A stretch of 64,000 nucleotides of DNA from NCBI GenBank assembly GCA_003508835.1, contig PUFA01000314.1, forward strand, positions 186,001 to 250,000, written 5' to 3'. Positions 47,531 to 59,134 of this stretch are shown here, one piece after another. Positions within the stretch are counted from its first letter, which is position 1, and the number at the start of each line of letters is the position of its first letter. The notes beneath the pieces were generated by a model. That model was not told the origin of the DNA, did no database searches, and saw nothing but the letters and a program-made list of their open reading frames with translations. This DNA comes from Eonycteris spelaea. Taxonomy: Eukaryota; Chordata; Mammalia; Chiroptera; Pteropodidae. The position numbers and the translations under genes are program-made.

Positions 47531-49639
47531 GCCACCGTGCCCGGTGCCAGGTCCAAGAGGCGGATGAAAACACCGAGCCCGTCCGTCTCTCTGCAGCTGC
47601 CGGACGGGAAGACAGAAAGGGGCGGCCGCGACTGGCTGGGTCCCACGTCACCCCCGTCCTCTGCCCCGACTCCGTTAAAGAAGAAAAACAGATGCCTCTC
47701 TCGGCATCCCTGTTCTCACCTGTACAGCGGGATCACGCAGCGGGGGGCGGGTGCCAGGGCTCTCTGCGGATCACGTGGCGCCCGGCGAGCACCCCACATA
47801 GCAAACGCCCCAGAGTACCGGTAAAGCTGCAGGAGGAGCCCCCCACCCCGCACTCAGGCAGCCTGGCTAAGAAGGGAGACTGAGCAGTTTCTTCTGCAGA
47901 ACCGTGGAGAAGCGGGGAGGGGCGGTCGGGAGCACAGTGCAGCGGACAGGCGGCCACATGGCTGGGAACCCCAACAGAGCCGGGGTCAGAGTGAGCAAGA
48001 GCAGGACCCCACCGGAGGAGCCGCAGGCTTTCACCTTGACCCTCGGGACGCCCTTGTGGAGCCCACCTGCAATCCTTCCCAAATTTGCAACAGCGGCTAC
48101 CGCTGAGGCAGTTCAGGCAGGGGACAGGACCCCAGGGAACACAGAGATAATCCTTCAGGTGCACGCTGAGCCTGCCGGGCGCAGCAGGGGAGACCTCTGG
48201 GGACAGCAGGTGACCCTGCGGCCACACCCAGCAGGGAGGCTATGATTCCCGGAAGTGGCTGTATCACGCCCACGCAACCTCCCAGCTGGGAAGCCAGGAG
48301 ACTGGTGGGGACGCCTGTCCAGCGGGGACCTCATGGGAATCTGGAGCCCATCTCCAACCCTCACCTGGTCTCCAACCCCTGGGCAGCGTCCCCGCGGGAG
48401 CACGCCAGCCCTGACCCATCGTCACCTGCTCATCACCTGGTACCGCTTGACAAACAGCCCGGAGAAAACGCCTTCAACCGTGCCGTGCGCAGACCCCCAC
48501 ACGTGAAAACCAGGGCCCGTTCGGAGGGCGGGAGCTACTCCCAAGTGAACACACCTGCGCACGTGAGGAGGGGCTGGCCCTCAAGGCCCAGGGGTCACAC
48601 GTGCCGTTCAAAAACATACGTATTTTGGGGGGAAACCTCAGAAATGCCTTCCTGAAAATGCTGCATGTTCAGACGTCATGGTCTGAAGTCAAGCCAGATA
48701 CGTGAGAAGAGCTGACGGAAAGACCAATGCAGTTCCTTACAATGGAGAGGCCAAAAGGATTTTCTCACCTGTTCTCAGAGGAAAACACACGTGTCTCTGA
48801 AGAGGCAGGAAAAAGCCAAACACATAGGCAGGACTTTCAAAAAGAGCAACTTCAAAGCCGTGGATAATTTCAGAGCATAAGCCACGTGGGCTGCGGGCTC
48901 TATAAAGTGCAGGGTTTTAGCACGGTTTCACTTTTAAATTACGATGTACCCAGACGGCAATTTGCAGTGGAACACGTCCTGTGGTTTTATCGCTTTCAGA
49001 CTATGTTGGCGAATTTAAGGGAACTCTTAATTTCTGCCCATTTATGAGACGCCGGCAACCTTGAATACAGAAGGGAAATCGATACGATGCAGGCAAGTTT
49101 CCTGGGCTCGGTGTAGAAGCAACTTGCTTCACACAAGGAGGAAGGTGAGAGAAAAGACCCTCCGAGCCATTAAAATAACACCTGGCTCATCAGCACAGCT
49201 TCCTTTAAATGACTTTAACTGTAAATCGGATTCTTGCCCTGTTCCTGTGTAAACGTCACCTGGGGTCTTTTTAGTCTTCTAAAACCAGAGGCATTCAAAA
49301 CCGCTTTCCCCACCCCGTTCGTGAGCCTTGCTGTCCCCGTCCTGGGTTTGGGGTATTTTTGCAGCCTGGTGCATCTGGAGACATGAATTCATTTCTCCCC
49401 TCCAACTTTCTCCCGAGAGCCTGAGAACTCCCTTCTGAAGACTCCGATCGTAGCAGAGGAAGCGAGGTGCCCGACCACGGGTGGCGGGCGCGTCACCCTC
49501 TACAGGACCCCGGTCACCGCGCACCAGGTCTGGGCCCTTCCTTCAGTGAGCCTGAAACTCCAGGCTGCAGGCCAATGGGAGTGCGGGCCCGTCCTCGTCA
49601 CCAAGAGGCGGTGGCAAAGGTCCCCTAGCGAGAGCCAGA
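47531..49639. other. Unassigned sequence
   Basis: 47531-48600 is GC-rich and 48650-49260 is AT-richer ordinary DNA. A MIR-like phrase 'tctcacctgtacagcgggat' near 47716 is too short to call. No exon is supported. Confidence 0.35.
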
Positions 49640-49700
49640 CAGTAAATATTTTGAACTTTGTAGGCCGCACGGCCTCTGTCCAGCCACCCAAGCCTGCCCT
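49640..49700 (+). mobile_element. hAT-Charlie type fragment (MER58-like)
   Basis: 'gccagacagtaaatatttt' followed by 'gaactttgtaggccgcacgg' and 'cctctgtc' matches the left part of a non-autonomous hAT family whose consensus I remember as 'gggccagatagtaaatattttaggctttgcgggcc'. Only about 60 bases are clear. The subfamily name is uncertain. Confidence 0.65.
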
Positions 49701-50381
49701 GAGGGCCCAGCACACAGGAAACCAGGATCTGGCCGAGGCCCAGTTAAACTTGACTTTCAGAAACCGGGCCACAGAAGTCCTTCTCTGCAACAAAGAACGT
49801 TATCAGAATCTTGCTTCAGGCACTTCCTGTGTGACTCATCAAGTCCTACACTGATTTTTGAACAAGTTTTCCAAGAGAAACAAAGAAATGACAATCCTCA
49901 GAAACCTTTTTGGCTCCATATATCTCTCTGGACCGGTCACCCCAACATGGTAACGTCACCTGGGTAATGGATGCGGTGACGTGCGGCTAACACCCCCTTT
50001 CTGGTCACCCCCCCCCTCCCCCCTTTCCCTTCCCCCAGCTGTCCGGAGTTGCCTTCAGCTAATGGTGACAGGGGCCGGGCTCCAGACCTGTGACCTCGCT
50101 TTAAAATGCACTTTTAGGGTCGTGTGCTTTGAGCCCAAGGAAGTATAGCCCATCTTTTGTTGTCCTCGGGGTTTGAATTACAGAGCTACTAAAGCGGAAG
50201 GTAACATTCCTCAAAGGCCTTTCCCCATCCACTCCACCCCCCAATAATCCCTCTCTTATGGACAAGACAAAGAACCCCTGTGGGCATAGGAGGAAGCCAG
50301 AGGCCTCTTCACAGGTGGTGCTGAGCCTTCCAACTCAGTCATTCTCCAGACCTGACCTCCCCCCCACCTCCCAGGACACCT
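49701..50381. other. Unassigned sequence
   Basis: A C-rich stretch lies at 50008-50035 and again at 50358-50365. No other structure was recognised. Confidence 0.35.
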
Positions 50382-50396
50382 GGGGGGGGGGGGGGG
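50382..50396 (+). repeat. G15 homopolymer
   Basis: Fifteen consecutive G. A run this long is prone to sequencing and assembly error and to length change. Confidence 0.9.
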
Positions 50397-50473
50397 TAGG
50401 CTAAGCCGGGCAAGGTCTCTAACTACTTCTCCACGGCTGCCTCCCCTGCAAGTCGGCCAGCCCCAGTCCAGCA

Positions 50474-50490
50474 GTCTGTCTGTCTGTCTC

Positions 50491-50540
<50 letters not shown>
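50474..50540. repeat. Compound (TCTG)n-(TC)n-(AC)n microsatellite
   Basis: A tetranucleotide TCTG start passes into a CT array with one G, then into a perfect (AC)n end at about 50526-50540. The Arg-Glu frame on the minus strand is repeat-derived. Confidence 0.95.
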
Positions 50541-51387
50541 TCCTTCGTTATTTCTGAAACAGGAAACAACGAGAAGGAAAAACAAGGCAGGCCGTTCCCA
50601 TGCACGCACACTTCACTCAACATCCAACCCTCTCAAGCAGAAGGAGGAAAAAATAAATCTAAGACCTCTTGCACTTCAAACCCTCCTGGGACTTGTTGTA
50701 ACTTGACATCTCTCTGGGAAAAATTATTTTCTCTGTGCAAACAAATAAGGACAAATACAGAGAGCAACGTGCACGTTAAGAGACTTGATGCATGTTAACG
50801 ATTTAAATGCCGGCCAAGTTGGCATTGTTTTACGGGCCACATGTACTTCGAATACCAACACACGTGTTTATGACTGAGAAAGGGCTTATTTTCTCCAACA
50901 ATGGGCTCTTAAACAGGGCAGCACCGAAGGCGAAACAACATTCTAGAGGCTACACAAGTTCTCATTACAATCCACATAACATCTTCTTAAAAAGCCACTC
51001 CAGAACGCAAACCTGAACAGAAAAAAAGGCTCCTTAATAAACAATTATATGCCATCTGAATACCCCTGGGAAGGTTGGGAGACAGTGGCTCACGGGACTC
51101 CCTGCGGTGTTAGGGTTGCCCTTTCTTATAGAGAAATATTTGTCCAAACACCTCCGCACGCCAGATCCAAAAGAAAAAAGAAAAAAAACCTAAACCAAAA
51201 CCCAAAACCATATATACCTTCGATTCGGAGATTAGGGATATCGTTTTAAACGTTCAAAGCCAATAATATCTGACCTCTAGTCTAACGGAGATTTAGGAGT
51301 GCACCGGCGGCTACATTGTATTCATTCATTCATTTATTTATGCATTTTGTAGGTAGAATTTGATTTCATTTTATCTTTTAAATTTTC
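50541..51387. other. Unassigned AT-rich, CpG-poor sequence
   Basis: 50640-51300 has ordinary single-copy composition. An A-rich stretch with aaaagaaaaaag words is at 51168-51190. TTCA/TTTA words lie at 51320-51345 near the 3' end of the minus-strand L1. Confidence 0.35.
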
Positions 51388-51965
51388 TTTACTTTTTTTT
51401 TTATGGTGACATTCGTTAACGAACTCAGTAAGTTCAGCTGTATGTTTTAACACTAAGGCGTACATATATTTACACTGTGTTCACCTCCCATAGTTAGATT
51501 TCTTTCTCCACCACATATTGGACCCCCTTCGCCCCATCTACCTCCCCTCCCCCCACCCTCTACTCTCTGGTCTCCACTAGTCTGTAGTCCACGTCCATGA
51601 GTCTGTTTGTTTGTCCTGTTCATTCGTTGCTTTTAGGTTTATAGCTGACATGTAAGTGATATCATGGGGTTTTCCATTTTTTCTGTCTGGCTTATTTCGC
51701 TCAGCATGATTATCTCGAGGTCCATCCAGGTGGTCACGAATGGCGGTATTTCATCTCTTCTTATGGCTGAGTCGTATCCCATTGTATATATGTGCCCAGC
51801 TTCTTTAGCCGTCCTATCGTAGGACACTTCGCTGCTTCCACGTCCTGGCCACCGTGAATAGTGCTGCTATAAACGTTGGGGTGCCAATATCTTTTCGGAT
51901 ATGGGTTTTTAAGACTTTGGGGTAAATGCCCAGTAGAGGGATTGCTGGGTTCAATGGTAGCAGCA
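51388..51965 (-). mobile_element. LINE-1 3' end, least diverged L1 in the window
   Basis: The minus strand has a poly(A) (the T-run at about 51392-51402), a 3' UTR and the ORF2 C-terminal region. From 51827 to 51639 on the minus strand an open frame contains Tyr-Asp-Ser-Ala-Ile-Arg-Arg-Asp-Glu-Ile and Trp-Met-Asp-Leu-Glu-Ile-Ile-Met-Leu-Ser, the usual L1 ORF2 end. The 5' end is truncated near 51965, just after 'cagtagagggattgctgggt'. The near-intact C-terminal frame suggests a younger insertion than the other L1 fragments. Confidence 0.92.
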
Positions 51966-53099
51966 CTTTAAGTCAGGCACATCAACGCTCAACACTGACA
52001 CTCAGCGTAAAGGTTTCGATGGAAGGAGATGGGGGAAATCCCTCCCGGTGGACGGCAACCGAGAACCCCGAACCCCCCCAAGCCGTGTCTGTGAGTGCAC
52101 CCTCCGCTCCGGGCCTGGGACCACCTGGCCCACATAACCGCCTCTTCTGGGACATTCCACAGGTCGACCTGCTTCCTTCCCGGCTCGAAGTCCTTCTCCA
52201 CGGAGCACCCAGCGCCCAGCTTGGGGGGCAGGCCTGGCCCTTCTCCATCGCCATCGGAGCAAGAACTGACTTCTGAACGCGGCCCACAGCCATGGCCAAG
52301 GGACCCCGGCCAATCCGCCTCTGCTCCCCACTGCGGACCGACCCAGGACCTCCGCACAAGCTGTGCCTCGGCCAGGCTTCCCCTCCCCCTCCACACATCC
52401 CTCGGGTCCCTTCGTCAATCTCCTCCTCAGGGACTGAGACGCCCCTTCCACAGGCTCTCCTGGCCACCTGGATTTGCCCACACACCCATGAGTGTCGGAA
52501 GCCGGTGACCTTTCTCCCTGCCCTTCCCCGGCTGGGCTCTGCGCCCCACGCCCGCACGAACCCCGTCTGTTTTCTTCCCCCTCTACGCCTAGGGTGTGGG
52601 GCAGCAGGTAGCACACAGCACGAGCCACATGTTTGCTGAAGGCACGGATAACTGAGTGGGTTGAGGAGGAAAGAGGCCACTGGCTCGGCAAGTATTTTCG
52701 TTGGGTTCGCAGACGTCACAGAGCAGAGGGATTGGGGGAGTCTCCCCCAGAAGAGGCAGAAAGTTCTCCATCTGTTCTGGGACCGTCAATCAGTCTCCCG
52801 ACCTGGCTGGCATGTGTGTGCCGACCAAAGCTCACGGGGGTCGGTGAACTTGGATCGGGGGAGGGGCGGGCAGAGGACAGCTATTTTCACGAACCTTTCA
52901 CCCAATTCCATCAGAAACGCAGGCAAGGAACCTTCGTGGTAAATTAGCACACCCCAGAGATTTTCGCCCACAGAAATGGCAGACTTTTGTTTTCATATCA
53001 CGTGACAAATGCCTCAGGCACTTTAAAATTACACACTTGCCCACGTCTTCAAAATGATGGTCGGTCGGGGTCAAGCCATTCTGGAGAGTGCTATTTAAA
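51966..53099. other. Unassigned GC-rich sequence
   Basis: Open frames of up to 245 codons overlap on both strands (51982-52719) without recognisable domains. 52900-53100 is more AT-rich. No gene is supported. Confidence 0.4.
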
Positions 53100-53840
53100 A
53101 TGTTTAAGAAACACATTGACAGCAGGCCTCGCCATGTTTATCCAGCCAGCTTCCAGCAGCGCGAGTCACAGTAGCCAAGAGGTGAAGGCCACTGGTCCCC
53201 AACCTCGCCGGCCCCAGGGACCCGCGCTCCCGGGAGCACCTGACACCTGCTGATCTGAGGCTGGGCTGAGGCAGAGATGCGCTGCGGAGCGGTCACAGAT
53301 GCAGAGGAAGCTTGGCTCCCTTGCCTGTCGCTCACCTCCCGCTCTGTGGCCCGGTTCCTGACAGGCCACGGACTGGTATCGGTCCACATCCCAGGGGTTG
53401 GGGACCCCTGCTGTGGAAAACCCAGCGTCCATCAACAGATGAACGGATGAACGAAGTGTCTGTACACGCAACGGAATAGCATCCGCCCTTCAAAAGAAAC
53501 TATGCACGTGACCACGTGGACGAACCCTGAGGGCCCTGTGCCCAGTGAAATGAGCCAGTCACAAAAGGACAGAGACTGTACGATTCCACTGACATGAGGT
53601 CCCTACAGCGGCCAAACCAGAGACGGGAACGCAGAACGGTGGGGGCCCAGGGCTGAGGGGAGGGGGAAGTTTCCGTGTAACGGGGGTGGGGAGGGCAGTT
53701 ACAGCTGGGGCAGGCGAAAGGTCCTGAAGAGGCGTGGTGACAATGGTGGTAAGACAACGTGACCTTTCTTAAAGCCACAGAACAGGGGCTGAGATGGTAA
53801 TTATGTTACGTATGTTTGACCCCGATTAAAAAAAAAAAAG
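53100..53840 (+). mobile_element. LINE-1 3' region, interrupted by a hAT element
   Basis: L1 phrases flank the insertion: 'gagtcacagtagccaaga' at 53163-53180 before it, and 'cagcgtccatcaacagatga' at 53423 after it. Then follow 'atgaaatgagccagtcac' near 53545, 'cgattccactgacatgaggt' near 53581, a G-rich 3' UTR, and a poly(A) at about 53828-53839. This gives clear relative ages: the L1 came first. The reading frame is broken. Confidence 0.85.
53190..53410. mobile_element. Non-autonomous hAT-type DNA transposon with terminal inverted repeats
   Basis: The left end reads cactggtccccaacc (53190-53204) and the right end ggttggggacccctg (53396-53410). These are inverted repeats that match at 13 of 15 positions. 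The inner right part 'cccggttcctgacaggccac' and 'ggactggtatcggtcc' follows a Charlie-like MER family I know from other mammals. The flanking 8-bp duplication is blurred (ggtgaagg on the left, tgtggaaa on the right). It interrupts an L1 fragment in the middle of a recognisable L1 phrase. Confidence 0.85.
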
Positions 53841-56800
53841 GAAGAAGAAAAAAGCACACTGTATCACGCTTCAGCAAATAAGTTTCGTTTTTAACACTGT
53901 GATAACAGCACCTTGTATCACTCTGCGAGTCCATCCATTTTTTAAGGCACTTGGAAATGTTCTTCTGTGAAGCCTCCCAGGACTGTAGGCTAGCAGAAGG
54001 GCGTCCCCGCACCCAAACCAAAGCATAACAAGACAAAAACGGCTTCAGGACCCCCGATCTACTGGAAGGGGCCAAAAAGAGAAGCCGGACCCTCCGCAGC
54101 CTTGGCGCAAAGGAGGGTGCACCGAATGTCACCGAGTGGGGGGGTCACTGAAGTGCTTGGCCACCGGGGTCCTGGGGGAGTCCCCTGGGTGGCAGGACAA
54201 GGGGAGACAGGGCCGGAGAAGGCAGAGTGACACGCAGGAGGGAAAGCGGGTGGGCGTAATGCACGACCCGGTCGAGAGGAGCGTTTTGCTGACTTTCTGC
54301 GACGCTCTGCGTCTTCAGCGCCAGCCCGAAGGCGGGCGTCTGTGGCAGGTGGCTCCTTACGAAACCCACGGGTTTTCAACAAATCCCACACCACGCGCAT
54401 TCTCGCTGAGCCCACGAAATCAACGACGCCCACGCTGTCGCCGGGCTCCGAAAACCGTGCTCACGGAGGAAACTCTGAGACGGGCTTCTCCTTGCTCGGC
54501 GCCAAACGTCAACGGAGACGACGAGGGGCGGATGGTGGCGGTTCGAGAAGGTTGAAGGGTCGCTCGTCAAAGATGCAGCCAGAGATGAATTACATGGAGG
54601 GCGGGTTTCTGCCCCCCGGCCTTCCCTACCCCAAGGGGCTCAACTTCACGTCCCCGCCGCGCGTCATTAGAACCGGCCTTCCACGGTCCACTGACACGGG
54701 GTCCTGCAAAGGCTGTGGGGCTCGCTTGCCCACGCCGAGAACGCGATCAAGAAAAAAAAAACCAACATATCGCAGAGTCCCAAAGCACTGTCATTAGCAG
54801 GTAATAAACAGCAGCCGTAGACGACATTCAGGGAGCCCAGCTTGGTTCGTGTGGGCCGTGAGCGCCTGCACCTTCTGTCCCCAACGCCAGAGCTGGGTCC
54901 GTCACCTTCTGTGGCCACCTGCCCGCGGGCTGCACACCTTGGAGGCGCTGCTGACAGCCGGTGGGACTCAGTTGTGACATCGGCCCTCACCTTCCCTCCT
55001 AGTTAGAAGCCCGAGGTCGCGGGACGCTGCAGACCGTCCCTAGGATGGACACGGGACGTCCCCGTCACGGCCCAGAGTTCCACGGGACCCCGCAAGTCCG
55101 CTTCCGACCGACTCGTCTTCCCTCTGCCCGAGCTCACGCCCCAGGCCCACTGGTTTTAAGAACCAAACGCATTCTTTGCAATAAGCTCCGAAACAAGAAG
55201 CCTGTTCTGCAGTATGTTACACGAAGGGGAGGGAGAAGCGGCGAGGACAGGGCAGGGGGCGAAGCAGGAGGAAGGGGAGGCGCCTCCGGCTGCCACGCGG
55301 CCCACCCCAAGCACGTGCGGAACCGCAGTGTGTCCCCTGCACCGGCCGCTTGCACCGCCTGTAGCTCTCTGGCTTCAAGATGCCCCGCGCCCCTGAACAC
55401 CGAGACTGTCACACTCACTCGTCTCCTGCTAAACCAAGCACCTGCGTGGCTGTGAGGGCGCCCCCTCTGGCGTCCCCTCCCACCCCTCCCGTCACCCCCA
55501 GGGCTCCCGGTGACACGGCCTTCGTCACTCTGCTCGCTCCTCCACCTCTGCCTCTCGACCCACCGGGTCCTCAGCTCCCGGCCGGCCGGTGATGCCGCGC
55601 TGTGACCCTCGAGGGCCCAGGACACTGCAGACACCAATACGATCAACGAAAGCAAACCCTGCCATCGTGCTGCGCAAATAAACCTCTCTCCCTCTCGGGG
55701 TGACAGCTCAGGGGTCCTGCCCCTGGCACCGAAGCGTCTCGATACGTAACCAACAAACGTGGCCCAGCGGGTGGGGGCACGAAGCTGTGACTGGTCGTGC
55801 CCGGGTCCTCCGCACACATTGCCCCGTGCGGTTACACACAGGGACGGCGTGGGGACAGAACCGAGAAGCAGGAGCTGGAAGCGAGACACAGATGCCAACA
55901 GCTCGGCAGAGGAGGAAGGTTCCAGGAACTGCCCTGCCCATCCGCTGCAAGCAGCCACCACTCAGCCACGCCCACCAAGCCCGAGCGCCGCCTCTGCCGC
56001 CTGCAAGAAGCATCTCAGGCCACGGAGATCAACTTAGTTTTCGATCTGGCCGGAGCAGGACAGCAGAGACCAGACGCCGTCGACCCCAGACCCGTGCCCG
56101 GCAGCTCGTCCGGCGAGGCGCAGCCTGAGAAACACTCAGGCTACCACTGACACTTTTCTGTTCTCGCTCATTTTTACCCCGTCTCCTCCCAGCCACGTCT
56201 CCGTGCCGCGGCCCGACCAGGAGATGCCCCCAGCATGTTTTAATAAAGCTTTGAGACGTCAAGAAAGAAAATGGGAAAATGCAAAGGGGGGGGGCACTTG
56301 CCAAAGACACACACAGGGCAAGCACTCCTACTATGCGTCATCTGCACTCCTACTATGCGCATTGCAACAGGTCAGCCTCCGAAGTACAGAGGCTGGGACC
56401 GCTTCTCACCCAGGAATGTTTCTCCGCTAGCAGCAATGCTACCAAACTCCAGCTGAGTTCTCGGCTAGTCTGCAACGGCCCGGCCTCGTCACTGAAATAT
56501 AAACTGGTCGTGAGAAACACGTCCCAGTAGGGTGCCGTAATGTGCCCGTCGTAAAGGGGGAGGTGTGCCTCTCCGTCGTAATGCTGTTTCTGGGAGAAAT
56601 GGAGTTTTCCCCATACGGGGGGCGGGGGGGGGGAACCCTGCCGAAGGCGTGACAGGAATGGAGTGACATCGCCCCCACCTCTCCGCTTGGCTAGCCTCCC
56701 GCAGAAGCAGCCATCGCGAACAGTGGCTGAGACGGCAGGAAATGAGTCTTCACCCTTAGTCGGTTAAGCCAGCATTCCGTAGAAGGTGCCAGAACGCAGA

Positions 56801-58465
56801 TAAGCATCGGGGCTGGGGAAGCAGACTGTCCACATCCCACCCCCACTCCACCGCTTCCCAGCTGTGCGCCCTGCCTTGCCGCTCTGCTCTGACCAGTCCG
56901 GCGTCTCAGGCAGCTGTCACCCCATCTGGGGGTGGGAGGGGGGCGCACCTTCAGGACAGGTGGCTCTCATCAGCCGGCTAGTCTCAGAAAGGAGCTTAGC
57001 TGTGGACTTTGCCCAGCAACACCGAGAAGCAGATGTGGAAAAAGTAATGAACAAACAAACGTCATTTGTGGATGACCTGACCTTCCCTTTTTCTCCTGAC
57101 GCACGGGGTGCCCCTGAACCCCCTCATTTTATGCCACAACCCTGCTCTGCGCTCGGACCAAGCCTGCACCCACCCCCCGCAACCCTGCGGCATGAATTAA
57201 CCACCGGCGTAAAGAAATAGCTGACGAGGCTGAAAGCCTTACCACCTCTCCCGAGACCGTGGTCACCGTTTTACCTGGGACAAAGTTCACATCGAGGAAG
57301 TAACTCCGATGGTTGAGAAGCAACACCTGTGAGCAAGGTGCGACGAGAGACAGGGTGTGAATGAGGATCGGCAGTGAGGAGCACGTGGAAGTCACACCGA
57401 GGAGAACGTGCAAGTGTGCAAGTCACACCGTGCAAGTCACACCGGGGAGGCGGGACGTGAGCTAAAGCAGGCAGGGAGTGCCCAGCTGTCCGTGAAGAGA
57501 CAGACATTCCTTTCGGCTTGCTGGGGCCAGAGGGTCTGTGCCGGAATGTTCTTCCTAAGGAGAAAGCAACCACAGACAATGCACAAGCGGACGGGGGTGG
57601 CTGGGTTCCCAATCCGCCTTTGTGGGCACGACATTCGAAATCCACGTCCTTTTCGCGCCTCGTAAAATATCGCCCTGTTTTTTACCCCCCACTTACAAAT
57701 ACGAAATCCTCCTTAGCACGCGGGCTAGCAGACGAAATCCGGCCCCAGCCTTCAAGGACACCGGTCTCCGAGCGAGAGCTCAGAGGTGTTTTCGGAATAG
57801 ACACCGTCACTCCCTCCAGCTTGCCGCATACACAGTGCTGCCTCTGCTGCCCCCGCCCCGCCCCGCACTGGACTGTCGCCCCCAGACTCTCGAGGGAACC
57901 TCGGAACCCTACGACCGAACAGCGCCGGGAACTAGGGAGAAAACAGCGTCCAAAGTCTGGAAGCACAGGGGCGCCCTGGCAAAAACACGTGGGCTTTCAA
58001 GTCACCCTGCCCGGTGCCTGCCGCCACAGCTGCCCAGCGCAGACCCGAGGACCTGCTCCTTCTCTGCCCTGGCCTCGGTGTCCCCACCTGCACAGGAAGC
58101 TGGACTGTGGGTGCCCAGACACGCACAGAGGTACCGGCTGCAATACGAATGATTTCCACCCTCACCTCCCTTCCAGGCTGAGTTACGCTCCTGTTCACGT
58201 CCCGAAGTTCAGGTTCGGATGTCCATGGAGGGCCGTGACCATGGCACGGGACCAACGAGGTAGATGTCCTGAAGCCACAGTTCCAGCAGCAGACGTCAAA
58301 GGCAGGACAGGCCACCCCTCCCTGCAAGTCAACATCTCAAACGCAAAGGGGGTGGGCTCTTCCTCCCACCCGGCTCTCTGTCACCTCACTCTGTCCTCAG
58401 CCTGTTGCTTCTAGTCTCCCTCGCAACTACAAAGTATTCGTAACTACAACAAAGACGTGCAGTAA
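53841..58465. other. Unassigned sequence, mostly CpG-rich
   Basis: 54100-56130 is strongly CpG-rich with many overlapping open frames and no recognised domain. AATAAA hexamers occur near 54805 and 55676. A CTCF-like word lies near 55457-55472. G-runs are near 56287 and 56620-56632. 'cgtgcaagtcacac' words repeat at 57410-57440. 57510-58410 has a long GC-driven open frame. 58415-58465 is AT-rich. Confidence 0.4.
56322..56365. repeat. 22-bp tandem duplication
   Basis: Two copies of a 22-base unit starting 'gcactcctactatgcg' lie directly next to each other at 56322-56343 and 56344-56365. They are identical over the first 16 bases and differ in the last six. Confidence 0.9.
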
Positions 58466-58933
58466 CAAAGGAGCAGAGATAACTATTTAGACAACAGTTC
58501 TCCAGGAGACGAAACCCTGGAGTTTAGCCTAACGTGCTGTCTCAGCCTTTCCCTACATACACAAGCTCCCTGCCAAGCCAACGCAGCTCAGAGCAAAATC
58601 GCTGAGTGTCAGGAAATATTAAATGACCACCTGGATGTCAGAACCTTTTTTAAAAAAACACTTTTACACCAGAAGTGTGCTGTTCATTTTGCCGTGTTTA
58701 TGAGTGGAGAAATAATTCCTATTCCTTCGAACTATGGGCTTCTGAGCACTGCCGAGCAAGATGCACTGGAAGGCAACCCAGACCGGTTATCCACGGGTAC
58801 GCACGAGTGTCGTGTGTCCCTCTGCATTCTCCCTCAACGCTCAGGAAGGAAGCCATCGACATCCGTTCCCTCAAAGATGACAGGGGTGATCCGAGGGATC
58901 CGATTTCTCACATACCTCCCCAACTCTGAATAG
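58466..58933 (+). other. Exon-like open stretch; possible 124-bp exon at 58673-58796
   Basis: One plus-strand frame is open for about 156 codons between stops at 58463 and 58934. Inside it, 58673-58796 has exon features: it follows an AG (58671-58672) with some upstream pyrimidines, and it ends before a GT (58797-58798) in the context cgg|gtacgc. The 41 codons in between use varied amino acids (Lys-Cys-Ala-Val-His-Phe-Ala-Val, then Ile-Ile-Pro-Ile-Pro-Ser-Asn-Tyr, then Ala-Glu-Gln-Asp-Ala-Leu-Glu-Gly-Asn-Pro). This differs from the Arg/Pro/Gly-rich spurious frames elsewhere. The first in-frame start codon is an internal GTG/ATG, so it would be an internal exon. I do not recognise the protein. 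The upstream polypyrimidine tract is weak. It could be a real exon, a retroposed gene fragment or chance. Confidence 0.25.
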
Positions 58934-59086
58934 TCAGATCGTGGCTTTCTGAGCCGGCCCTGTGCTGTCCCCCACACCTTCGTCTCTGTTGATGGTTGAG
59001 AAAAGGTGGGTGCTGTACTTCCGTCTGACTTTCCCGTGTGTTCTGTTCTTTGAAACGCCTAGAAGATATTCGGCAAGCCACGCTCA

Positions 59087-59091
<5 letters not shown>
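58934..59091. other. Unassigned sequence before the GT array
   Basis: Ordinary composition, no recognised element. Confidence 0.35.

Positions 59092-59133
<42 letters not shown>
59092..59133. repeat. (TG)21 microsatellite
   Basis: A perfect 42-base array followed by a G-rich degenerate tail (gtggtgtggggggaggg). The Cys-Val run on the plus strand is repeat-derived. Confidence 0.97.
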
Positions 59134-59134
<1 letters not shown>

